Assembly (NCBI RefSeq): GCF_023935105.1 | Contig: NZ_CP096040.1 | Span: 4,383,001-4,447,000, forward strand | Length of the DNA: 64,000 nt | Origin: Caulobacter segnis | GTDB lineage: Bacteria > Pseudomonadota > Alphaproteobacteria > Caulobacterales > Caulobacteraceae | Reading direction: 5' to 3' | In this document: piece by piece, positions 49,750 to 58,631 of the stretch | How the letters are laid out: each line of letters begins with the position of its first letter | Position numbering within the stretch: the first letter of the stretch is position 1 | Notes under the pieces: model-generated | What the model was told of the DNA's origin: nothing | Seen by the model: the letters and a program-made list of their open reading frames with translations, nothing else | Database searches by the model: none | Position numbers and translations under genes: made by a program

Positions 49750-51909
49750 TCAGGCGACGGCCCGAGACGGGGCGCCGTCGTCGCCCAGTTCGAACTCGGC
49801 CATCATCGCGTTCATGTCGCGGGCCTCGCGCGCCAGGGCCGTGGCGGCGGCCGTGGCCTGCTCGACCATGGCCGCGTTCTGCTGGGTCACGCCGTCCAGG
49901 TCGGTGATCGCCGCGTTGATCTGACCCAGGCTGGAGGACTGCTCGCACGCCGAGGCGGCGATCTCCTGCATGCGGCCGGACAGGTCGCCGACCTGCTGGA
50001 CGATGCTCTCCAGGGCCTGGCCGGACGCGCCCGCCTTGTCGACGCCGTTGCGGACCTGGCGGTTGCTGTCCGCGATCAGGGCCTTGATCTCCCTGGCCGC
50101 GTCGGCCGAGCGCTGGGCCAGGGCCCGCACCTCCTGGGCGACGACCGCGAAGCCCTTGCCGCTCTCACCCGCCCGCGCCGCCTCGACGCCGGCGTTCAGG
50201 GCCAGGAGGTTGGTCTGGAAGGCGATCTCGTCGATGACCCCGACGATCGAGCCGATCTGGCTGGCGGACCGCTCGATGCCGGTGACGGCCTCGGCGGTTT
50301 CCTGGACGATGTCCCGCGCCCCGGCGGCCACCTGGCGCATGTCGCCCAGATAGTCGCGCGCCGCCGCCGCGGTGGCGGCCGCCGAACTGACCGACTCGCT
50401 GATCTGGTGCAGGGCCGCGGCGGCCTCCTCCAGCGAGGCGGCCTGGTGCTCGGTGCGGCGCGACAGGTCGTTGGCCGCGGCGCGGATCTCGCCGGAGGCC
50501 GCGCCCACGCCGCCCGAGGCGACGTTCAGGCGCTTGAGGGCCGCGCCCATGGTCTCGGCGGCGGTGTTGAAATCGGCCTGCAGGGGCAGGAAGGCCGGGG
50601 GCGCGGCGCTCACCCGGCAGGTCAGGTCGCCCGCCGCCAGCCGGCGCAGGGCCTGGCCGAAGGCGGCGTTGACCTCGGCCTCGCTGGCCGCCTGGACGCG
50701 CAGACGGGCGGCCTCCAGCGCGGCGGCGGCCTCGACACGATCGCGTTCCCGCTGAGCCTCGCCCTCGCGGCGCGCGATCTCGCCGGCCTGGAAGACCTCG
50801 AGCGCCGAGGCCATGGCGGCGAACTCGTCGCGGCGGCCAAGGCCCGGAACCTGGATGTCCAGCTGGCCGTCGGCCAGGGCCTTCATCGCCCAGACCTGCT
50901 CGGCCAGCGGATTGATCACGCCCATGCAGGCGCGCCGGGACAGCAGGACGACCAGTCCCAGCCCGACCAGGGTGGCGACGCTGACGCCCGCCAGGGTCGC
51001 CATCGCCGAGCGGCCGGCGGTCAGGGCCATGGTTCCGATGGCGCCGCCCTGCGACTTCAGGACCTCGCGCAGGTCCTCGATCCGGGCGCTGCTCGCGTCG
51101 AACCAGGCCGCGCCGGCGACGTCGCTGGGCTGGCCCGAGCGGACAGCCTCGATCGCCTTGGCCCGCATGGCGTCGACCCGCTTCCAGGTCTCGCCCTGCC
51201 CCCGGACACGCAGATCCTGGCACAACGCGGCGCGCTTGCGGCACGCCTCGTCCAGAGCGCCCTGCTGCTGGCCCGCCAACTGCCGCATCCTGGCCAGCAG
51301 CTCGGCGTCGAAGCGGGCGGCGCCGAAGCCGGCCGCCCCGGCCGCGCGCTCCTGGCCGGCCGCCTCCTTGGCGCGCAGCAGGGCGGCATAGGCGCCGACG
51401 GCGTCATCGACGTCTCCGCCCAGTTTCTTGACCTCGACCGCCTCGGCGCCCCGGATCAGGGCGGCCACCAGGTCGGTGTAGCCGGCGATGACGACCGCGC
51501 GCTGAGCATTCGGCGCGTCGGCCTGGGCGCGAAGGGCCGGCAGGGCGTCCAGCTTGGCCATGGCCTGGCGCATGGGCTCGCCCAGGGTTCCGCCGCGCAC
51601 GCTGGGCGCGGCGCCCGACCAGCCGGCCGACAAGGTCGACAAGGCCTGGTCGGCGGCCGCCCGCTGCCGGGCGACCTTGGCGGCGAAGGGGCCGCGGTCC
51701 GCCGCCGCCATCATGCCCGAGGTCGCCCCGCGCTCTTTCTGCAGAGCGTCGACGGCCGCCTCGATCGGCGCGACCAGGCGCAAGGTCGCCGTCGCCTTGC
51801 GCGCCTCCATGACCTGGCCGAACTGGTTGACGCAGACCGCCAGGCTGAGGACCGCCAGGGCCAGGACCGGCGTCAGGATCGCCAAGAACATGCGCTGCTT
51901 GATGGACAT
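49750..51909 (-). CDS. Methyl-accepting chemotaxis protein with NIT-type nitrate/nitrite sensor
   Basis: A 719-residue receptor starting MSIKQRMFLAILTPVLALAV. The long periplasmic region (about residues 30-290) is all-helical and carries the NIT-domain signature LQKERGATSGMMAAADRGPF plus further helices (VKKLGGDVDDAVGAYAALLR). A second membrane helix (MATLAGVSVATLVGLGLVVL), HAMP and a signalling domain with EIAFQTNLLALNAGVEAARA follow. NIT domains bind nitrate or nitrite, so taxis to these acceptors is the likely role. A perfect FNR/FixK box lies 220 bp upstream. Confidence 0.88.
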   Translation of the reverse strand: MSIKQRMFLAILTPVLALAVLSLAVCVNQFGQVMEARKATATLRLVAPIEAAVDALQKERGATSGMMAAADRGPFAAKVARQRAAADQALSTLSAGWSGAAPSVRGGTLGEPMRQAMAKLDALPALRAQADAPNAQRAVVIAGYTDLVAALIRGAEAVEVKKLGGDVDDAVGAYAALLRAKEAAGQERAAGAAGFGAARFDAELLARMRQLAGQQQGALDEACRKRAALCQDLRVRGQGETWKRVDAMRAKAIEAVRSGQPSDVAGAAWFDASSARIEDLREVLKSQGGAIGTMALTAGRSAMATLAGVSVATLVGLGLVVLLSRRACMGVINPLAEQVWAMKALADGQLDIQVPGLGRRDEFAAMASALEVFQAGEIARREGEAQRERDRVEAAAALEAARLRVQAASEAEVNAAFGQALRRLAAGDLTCRVSAAPPAFLPLQADFNTAAETMGAALKRLNVASGGVGAASGEIRAAANDLSRRTEHQAASLEEAAAALHQISESVSSAAATAAAARDYLGDMRQVAAGARDIVQETAEAVTGIERSASQIGSIVGVIDEIAFQTNLLALNAGVEAARAGESGKGFAVVAQEVRALAQRSADAAREIKALIADSNRQVRNGVDKAGASGQALESIVQQVGDLSGRMQEIAASACEQSSSLGQINAAITDLDGVTQQNAAMVEQATAAATALAREARDMNAMMAEFELGDDGAPSRAVA

Positions 51910-51942
51910 TCGCGTCTTCCTCTGGCGCCGGAGGACACACAC

Positions 51943-52131
51943 AAGGACGCGGCGCCGGACACCGAACTCCAGCGAAACTCGCCAAGTATTGATTGAATAA
52001 TTGCGCCAGAAAGATACCGTCGCATGATCAATTTTTTTATTCCGGAATGCTTAATGGAGAATAATCAAGACAAATTTATCATTATACGTAAAAACACCTA
52101 ATAAAATAACTTAGTTCGAATATTTCCGTTC
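51943..52131. other. A/T-rich upstream region of the NIT chemotaxis gene
   Basis: The stretch 51985-52130 is strongly A/T-rich compared with its surroundings and carries no ORF. It must contain the leftward promoter of the receptor gene, downstream of the FNR/FixK box. I could not choose a single -35/-10 pair. Confidence 0.5.
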
Positions 52132-52145
52132 TTGATATTGATCAA
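52132..52145. promoter_or_regulatory. FNR/FixK-type box
   Basis: TTGATATTGATCAA is an exact match to the TTGAT-N4-ATCAA site of the CRP/FNR family, read the same on both strands. The only gene reading away from it is the NIT chemotaxis receptor (start 51909). In Caulobacter FixK controls low-oxygen genes through such boxes. Confidence 0.7.
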
Positions 52146-52202
52146 GAAACCACCAGACGCCGGAACCGACCTCCTGCGATTGCCGGAGCGCGCACATGAA
52201 GA

Positions 52203-52235
52203 CGCCGCCGCCCCGGGCTGGGCGACGGCGTTTTC
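52203..52235. terminator. Probable pheA terminator hairpin
   Basis: CGCCGCCGCCC (52203-52213) and GGGCGACGGCG (52220-52230) pair with one mismatch. It lies about 40 bp past the pheA stop. The T-run is better on the plus strand (TTTTC) than on the minus strand, so its direction is uncertain. Confidence 0.4.
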
Positions 52236-52268
52236 TCGACGACTTTTTAGAGCCCTGGGGAAGAGGGA

Positions 52269-53120
52269 TCAGGTTCCACGATCGCGGAACGGGTCCGCCG
52301 GATAGACCCCGAGGATCTCGAACTTCTCGGAGAAGAACTTCAGCTCGTCCAGGGCCAGGGCCAGGCTGCGATCCTCGGGCCGGCCGTCGACCTCGGCGTA
52401 GAAGAAGGTCGCCGTGAAGTTGCCGCCCTCCATGTAGCTTTCCAGCTTGGTCATGTTGACGCCGTTGGTCGCGAAACCGCCCAGGGCCTTGTAGAGGGCG
52501 GCCGGCAGGTTTCGGACGCGGAACACGAAGCTGGTCACGCAGCGATGGGTGAACTCCGGGGCCGGCGGGTTCGGGTCGGCCGTCATCACCAGGAAGCGGG
52601 TGGTGTTGTGGCGCTCGTCCTCGATGTCGCGGGCCAGGATGTCCAGGCCGTAGATCTCGGCCGCCAGGGCCGGGGCCACGGCGCCGCGCTTGGGGTTCGG
52701 CTTCAGGGCCAGTTCCTTGGCCGCGCCGGCGGTGTCGCCGGCCGCCTCGGTGGTCACGCCCAGCTTCTTGAGGCTGTTGCGGCACTGGGACAGGGCGATC
52801 GGCATCGAGGCCACGACCTCGACGTCCGACAGCTTGACGCCCTTGTTGGCCATCAGCTGGAAGCGGATCGGCTTGAAGCGCTCGCCGATGATCTTCAGGC
52901 CCGAGGCCGGCAGCAGGTGGTGCACGTCGGCGACCCGGCCGGCGATCGAGTTCTCGATCGGGATCATGCCCAGCTGGGCGGCCCCGGTCTTGATGGCCTC
53001 GAACGCTTCCTCGAACGTCTTGCAGGGATAGGCCTCGTAGTCCGGGAAGTAGGTCCGGCACGCCTCGTGGCTGTTGGCGCCGGGCTCGCCCTGGAAGGCG
53101 ATCTTCTTGAGGATGCTCAT
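52269..53120 (-). CDS. pheA: Prephenate dehydratase
   Basis: Converts prephenate to phenylpyruvate for phenylalanine synthesis. The 283-residue monofunctional enzyme starts MSILKKIAFQGEPGANSHEA, with MIPIENSIAGRVADVHHLL, LSQCRNSLKKLG and the catalytic HNTTRFLVM motif. A C-terminal ACT domain (about residues 190-275, with ALYKALGGFATNGVNMTKLE) binds phenylalanine for feedback control. There is no chorismate mutase part. Its start overlaps the kdsB stop. Confidence 0.95.
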   Translation of the reverse strand: MSILKKIAFQGEPGANSHEACRTYFPDYEAYPCKTFEEAFEAIKTGAAQLGMIPIENSIAGRVADVHHLLPASGLKIIGERFKPIRFQLMANKGVKLSDVEVVASMPIALSQCRNSLKKLGVTTEAAGDTAGAAKELALKPNPKRGAVAPALAAEIYGLDILARDIEDERHNTTRFLVMTADPNPPAPEFTHRCVTSFVFRVRNLPAALYKALGGFATNGVNMTKLESYMEGGNFTATFFYAEVDGRPEDRSLALALDELKFFSEKFEILGVYPADPFRDRGT

Positions 53121-53854
53121 TCTGCTTTTCCTGCGGCTTGTCGCGCCGCTTCGAGGTCGGAAGGATTGTCGACGGAGATCGGTGCGGTCGCGGCCACGGC
53201 GGCGCGGATGGTCAGGCCCAGCTCCATGGCGCGCAGCTGTTCCAGCTTCTCGCGCGTCTCCAGCGGCGAAGGCGCGGCGGCGTTGAACGCCTCCAGCGCT
53301 GCGCGGCGATAGCCGTAGATGCCGATGTGGCGCCAGACGGGCGCGTCGCCATAAAGCGTCGAGCGGGTGAAATAGAGGGCGCGGCCGCTCCTGCCGTCGG
53401 CTTCCATCGTGAGCACCGCCTTGACGACGTCGGGATTCGACCGGTCGGCCGGCGAGGCCTCGGGGGCCACGACGGTGGCGATATCGGCGTCGCCGAACTC
53501 CTTAAGTACGCGGGCGCAATCGCTGAGCACGGCCGGGTCGACGAACGGCATGTCGCCCTGCAGGTTGATGACCACGTCGTGCTTCGAACCCGGATCGAGT
53601 TGCGCCAGGGCCGCCAGGATCCGGTCCGAGCCGGACGGCAGTCGCGGGTCGGTCAGTACCGCCAGACCGCCAGCGGCTTGAACCGCCTCGACGATTTCGG
53701 GATCGCCGGCGGCCACCGCCACAGGGCCGACGCCGGCCTTCAGCGCCTGGTTCAGGACGCGGACGATCATCGGAACGCCGCCGATGTCGGCCAGCGGCTT
53801 GTTGGGCAGACGTGTCGCCGCCATCCGCGCGGGGATCAGGACGATAGGGTTCAT
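53117..53854 (-). CDS. kdsB: 3-deoxy-manno-octulosonate cytidylyltransferase
   Basis: Activates Kdo with CTP for lipopolysaccharide inner-core synthesis. The 245-residue protein starts MNPIVLIPARMAATRLPNKP, the nucleotide-binding P-loop-like motif of CMP-Kdo synthetases. It also has LPSGSDRILAAL, DVVINLQGDMPFVDP and RHIGIYGYRRAALEAF. An in-frame ATG 22 codons upstream gives residues not like the family. It is co-translated with pheA (ATGA), an arrangement common in alphaproteobacteria. Confidence 0.94.
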   Translation of the reverse strand: MNPIVLIPARMAATRLPNKPLADIGGVPMIVRVLNQALKAGVGPVAVAAGDPEIVEAVQAAGGLAVLTDPRLPSGSDRILAALAQLDPGSKHDVVINLQGDMPFVDPAVLSDCARVLKEFGDADIATVVAPEASPADRSNPDVVKAVLTMEADGRSGRALYFTRSTLYGDAPVWRHIGIYGYRRAALEAFNAAAPSPLETREKLEQLRAMELGLTIRAAVAATAPISVDNPSDLEAARQAAGKAE

Positions 53855-54010
53855 GGCCTCAAATCTATGCTGCCCGGTTGCGCGAGGGGCGGTAGCGTGT
53901 AAGAGACGCGAGCGCAACATGAGGCGTGCTGGGGACTCAGAGGGGGATTCCGGCGCGCGGGTTCAAAGCCCGCCCCTGGGGTGGGCCGACAAGAGGCTGA
54001 CAAGGCTGAA

Positions 54011-54706
54011 ATGAGCGACCTGACGTTCAACAAGATCGCTGGCGGCGTGCTGCTGACCGGCCTCGTTATCTTCGGTCTCCGCGAAGCGTCCGACATCGTC
54101 TTCAAGAAGCACGAAGTCGAGAAGGCCGGCTACGAGATCGCGGTCCAGGAAGAATCGGCCGGCGGCGGCGAAGCCGTCGACACCCCGCCGGACTGGAACG
54201 CCGTGCTGACCCCGGCCAATGTCGCCGCCGGCCAGGCCGTCTCGGCCAAGTGCGCCGCCTGCCACAAGCTGGACGCTTCGGACGCCAACGCCACCGGCCC
54301 CGGCCTGTGGGACGTCGTCGGCCGCAAGCCCGCCTCGCACCCGGCGTACAACTATTCGGGCGCGATGAAGGACTTCGCGACCAAGACCCCGATCTGGGAC
54401 TACGACGCGCTGTACACCTTCCTGAAGGCGCCCGGTAAGGACGTCCCCGGCACCAACATGACCTTCGTGGGTCTGAAGAAGCCGGAAGACCGCATCGCCA
54501 TGATCGCCTACCTGCACAGCCTGGGCAGCAAGCTGCCGGTGCCGCCGCCGCGTCCGGCCGCCGCGGCTCCGGCCGCCGCGGGCGCTCCGGCCGCTGACGC
54601 CGCGGCTCCCGGCGCCGCGGGTGGCACGACGGCTCCGGCCGCCGGCGCCGCGACCGCCCCCGCCGCTCCGGCGGCTGGCGGCGCCACGGCCCCGCCGAAG
54701 GCCTGA
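54011..54706 (+). CDS. Membrane-anchored cytochrome c (c552/CycM-like)
   Basis: A 231-residue protein starting MSDLTFNKIAGGVLLTGLVI, whose N-terminal helix acts as an uncleaved anchor to the periplasmic face. One class I heme site, CAACH in AKCAACHKLDASDANATGPG, is followed by DVVGRKPASHPAYNYSGAMK and the axial Met in PGTNMTFVGLKKPEDR. Such anchored cytochromes carry electrons from the bc1 complex to terminal oxidases. The C-terminal 55 residues are an Ala/Pro/Gly low-complexity tail, unusual in length. Confidence 0.92.
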   Translation: MSDLTFNKIAGGVLLTGLVIFGLREASDIVFKKHEVEKAGYEIAVQEESAGGGEAVDTPPDWNAVLTPANVAAGQAVSAKCAACHKLDASDANATGPGLWDVVGRKPASHPAYNYSGAMKDFATKTPIWDYDALYTFLKAPGKDVPGTNMTFVGLKKPEDRIAMIAYLHSLGSKLPVPPPRPAAAAPAAAGAPAADAAAPGAAGGTTAPAAGAATAPAAPAAGGATAPPKA

Positions 54707-54735
54707 TCGCTTCTCGAGCGGATCAACGAGATCTG

Positions 54736-54768
54736 AAGGGGCCGCGAAGTTTTCTTCGCGGCCCTTTT
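54736..54768 (+). terminator. Terminator of the cytochrome c gene
   Basis: GCCGCGAAG (54741-54749) pairs with CTTCGCGGC (54754-54762) around TTTT, followed by CCTTTT. Confidence 0.85.
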
Positions 54769-54823
54769 CCTATGCGGAAGCTAGGCTTTCCGAACTCCAA
54801 GGTTCGTCCGAAAGCCCTCGCCG

Positions 54824-55345
54824 ATGAAGCTCCGCGCCCTGGCCGTCACCGGCCTGCTGGTTCTCTCCGCCTCCCTGGCCGCCCCGGCCGCCGCCTTCGC
54901 CGCCAAGGCCCCGACCGTGGCCCTGACGTCGATCGACGGCCTGCCCACGCCCCTGCCCTATCCCTACGACGAGAAGGCCGACGCCGAGGCCGACCTGGCG
55001 GCCGCCCTCAAGCGCGCCAAGGCGCACAGGAAGCTCGTCCTGATCGACCTGGGCGGCAACTGGTGCGGCGACTGCCGCGTGTTCGCCGGCGTCATCGAGC
55101 AGCCGGACGTCAAGCGCTGGGTCGACAAGCACTACGAGGTCGTGACCATCAATGTCGGCCGCTACGACCACAACATGCAGATCCCGGCCCGCTACGGCGT
55201 CGATAAGCTGAAGGGCGTGCCGTCCTTCCTGGTCGTGGACACCAAGGGCAAGCTGGTCAACGACGGCGCCTTCTTCGCCCTGACCGACGCCCGCCACATG
55301 ACCCCGCAGTCGATCGTCGACTGGCTGGCGCAGTGGGTGAAGTAG
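54824..55345 (+). CDS. Periplasmic thioredoxin-fold protein
   Basis: A 173-residue protein with a signal peptide (MKLRALAVTGLLVLSASLAA ending near AAFA). The thioredoxin fold has the redox motif W-C-G-D-C in LIDLGGNWCGDCRVFAGVIE and the cis-Pro loop GVPSFLVVDTKGKLVN. It resembles the DUF953/thioredoxin_7-like group and probably reduces or isomerises disulfides in the periplasm. It follows the cytochrome gene but after a terminator, so it is likely transcribed alone. Confidence 0.87.
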   Translation: MKLRALAVTGLLVLSASLAAPAAAFAAKAPTVALTSIDGLPTPLPYPYDEKADAEADLAAALKRAKAHRKLVLIDLGGNWCGDCRVFAGVIEQPDVKRWVDKHYEVVTINVGRYDHNMQIPARYGVDKLKGVPSFLVVDTKGKLVNDGAFFALTDARHMTPQSIVDWLAQWVK

Positions 55346-55357
55346 GACGGCGGGCCC

Positions 55358-55445
55358 GTCCTCGCCCTTTGACAAGCTCAGGGTGAGGACTACTTTTGGC
55401 GGCCTATCGGTAGAAACCTCATCCTGAGCCTGTCGAAGGACGAGG
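55358..55445. repeat. Inverted pair of GACAAGCTCAGG-type repeats
   Basis: Left arm GTCCTCGCCCTTTGACAAGC... (55358-55390) and right arm CCTCATCCTGAGCCTGTCGA... (55417-55445) are inverted relatives. This short word (CCTGAGCCTGTCGAAGGA) is a familiar intergenic repeat of alphaproteobacteria. It sits between converging genes and can fold as a bidirectional terminator. Confidence 0.7.
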
Positions 55446-55456
55446 TTTCGGCCCCG

Positions 55457-56286
55457 CTAGACCCGCCGATACCCCAGCGGCGCCCCCGTCGGGGTCGCTT
55501 CGATCCGCGCGATCGCCTCGGCCAGGCGCTCCACGGCCGTGGCCATGTGGTGGGCGTTGGCGTGCAGGATGGTGTCGCGGTCCAGTAGGATGGCGACGTG
55601 GCCTTTCCAGAACACCAGGTCGCCGCGCTGGCGGTCGGCCTCGGCCACTTCCGGGAAGAAGCCGCGCTGCATGTCGGTGTCGCGCGGGCAGGCGCGGGCG
55701 CAGGCATAGAGGGCCTGCTGGACCAGGCCCGAGCAGTCCAGGCCCAGGCTCTCGCGGCCGCCCCACTGATAGGGCGCGCCCAGGAAGCGCTCGGCGACGG
55801 CGACGTAGTCGCGCTCGCCCCGGCCGATCGGCGTCAGATGGTCCTCGACGAACCAGCCCGCGCCGACGGCCTTGGCGAAGCGGCCGTCGCGGTCCTCGAT
55901 CGTCACCAGGGCGTTGAGGCTATAGAGCCCCTCGGGCCGCGACTTGATGTCGGGCCGACTGAACGCGTAGGTGCGCAGGGCGCTGACCGCGTGGGTCGGC
56001 GGATGGCCCTGGGGCGCCAGGTCGGCGACCGCCACATGGCCGACATAGCCGTCGCGCGGGGCCTGCCCCCAGGCGAAGCCGTCCTTTTCCTCCAGCACCC
56101 GGAAGACCTCGCCGAACAACAGCTGGTCCCACTGCTCGGCGTCGGGCGAGGCGATGGCGCGGATGGCCGTGGCGGGCGCGACGCAGACCATCACCCGGGT
56201 CTCGGCGTAGCGCTCGGCCGGGGCCAGGCCTTCCAGGCGCTGGTCGGCCAGGTCGGGGCGGGCCAGGGTGATGCGGGTGTCCAGGG

Positions 56287-56290
<4 letters not shown>
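55457..56290 (-). CDS. NlpC/P60 peptidase with SH3-like N-terminal domains
   Basis: A 277-residue protein. The N-terminal half has bacterial SH3-like repeats (CVAPATAIRAIASPDAEQWD, EEKDGFAWGQAPRDGYVGHV). The C-terminal NlpC/P60 domain has the catalytic Cys in SLGLDCSGLVQQALYACARA and His in KGHVAILLDRDTILHANAHH. These enzymes cut the gamma-D-Glu to diamino-acid bond in peptidoglycan peptides. No signal peptide is seen, so it may act on recycled cytoplasmic muropeptides. Its ATG overlaps the stop of the M17 peptidase gene. Confidence 0.9.
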
Positions 56291-57696
<1,406 letters not shown>

Positions 57697-57772
57697 CGGC
57701 TGAACCCTTCGAGATTATGCTTAACGCTTCCTTGAGAGCCGCGCCCGGACAATGGGCGGGTTCTCTGGAGAC

Positions 57773-58588
57773 ATGTCTCTCATGTGTCGCAACCGCGCGC
57801 TCGTCGCAACCGTTCTCGCCGGCCTGCTGACGGCGGCGCCCGCGTTCGCGGCGGATGCGGCCACGTCGGTCGAGGCCGTCCGCGCCGCGCCGGCCAAGGC
57901 CTCGCCCCAGCAGCGCGCCGAGGCGCGACGCCTGGACCCGCTGGCGCGCGCGGCCTTCTGGGGTTCCGAATTCGAGCTGGATCCGGGCGACGCCGAGGCC
58001 GGCGCGGGCCTGGCCCAGGCGCTGCGCGCCCTGGGTCGCAACGACGACGCGGCCCAGGCCGTCGACCGGGCCCTGATCGCCCATCCCGACGACACCGCCC
58101 TGCTGCTGGAGCTGGCCCGCGCCCACATCGCGCGCGGCCAGGGCTTCTACGCCATCGCGCCCGCGCGCAAGGCCGCCGCCCTGGCTCCCAGGGACTGGCG
58201 TCCGCAGACCCTGCTGGGCGTGGCCTACGAACAGGCCGAGCGCGACGACGAGGCCGAGGCCGCCCATCGCCAGGCCCTGGCGCTGGCGCCGAACGAAGCG
58301 ACGCCGCTGGCCAACTACGCCATGCACCTGGCCGCCAAGGGCGACCTGGCCGGGGCCGAGACCCAGCTGCGCCGCGCCGCCGCCCTGCCCTCGGCCGGGA
58401 TCCAGGTGCGCCAGAACCTGGCCCTGGTGCTGGGCCTGGAAGGCCGCCTGCCGGAAGCCGAGAAGCTGGCCCGCGCCGACCTGCCGCCCGAACAGGTGGC
58501 CAACAACCTGGCCTATCTCCGCGCCGCCATCGGCCAGGCCGGCGCCAACCGCTCCTGGGACGCCCTGAAGGCCGGCGGCGGGCAGTAG
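57773..58588 (+). CDS. Exported TPR-repeat protein, TadD-like
   Basis: About 271 residues with a signal peptide (ATVLAGLLTAAPAFAADA) and at least four tetratricopeptide repeats between residues 60 and 240 (LAQALRALGRNDDAAQAVDR; LARAHIARGQGFYAIAPARK; LGVAYEQAERDDEAEAAHRQ; NYAMHLAAKGDLAGAETQLR). The size, repeat number and closeness to cpaF-cpaG-cpaH suggest the pilus lipoprotein or assembly factor TadD, although no lipobox cysteine is at a clear cleavage site. The start is uncertain among ATGs at 57752, 57773 and 57782. Confidence 0.7.
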   Translation: MSLMCRNRALVATVLAGLLTAAPAFAADAATSVEAVRAAPAKASPQQRAEARRLDPLARAAFWGSEFELDPGDAEAGAGLAQALRALGRNDDAAQAVDRALIAHPDDTALLLELARAHIARGQGFYAIAPARKAAALAPRDWRPQTLLGVAYEQAERDDEAEAAHRQALALAPNEATPLANYAMHLAAKGDLAGAETQLRRAAALPSAGIQVRQNLALVLGLEGRLPEAEKLARADLPPEQVANNLAYLRAAIGQAGANRSWDALKAGGGQ

Positions 58589-58631
58589 CCAAGGCCTTAC
58601 CTTCGCCGCAACCCGAGGCGAAACCGCGACC

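Noticed and set aside
53855..54010. Complete tRNA or tmRNA gene
   Set aside because: Only a T-arm-like hairpin is convincing; acceptor, D and anticodon arms cannot be drawn and no CCA end follows. No tmRNA tag sequence was seen.
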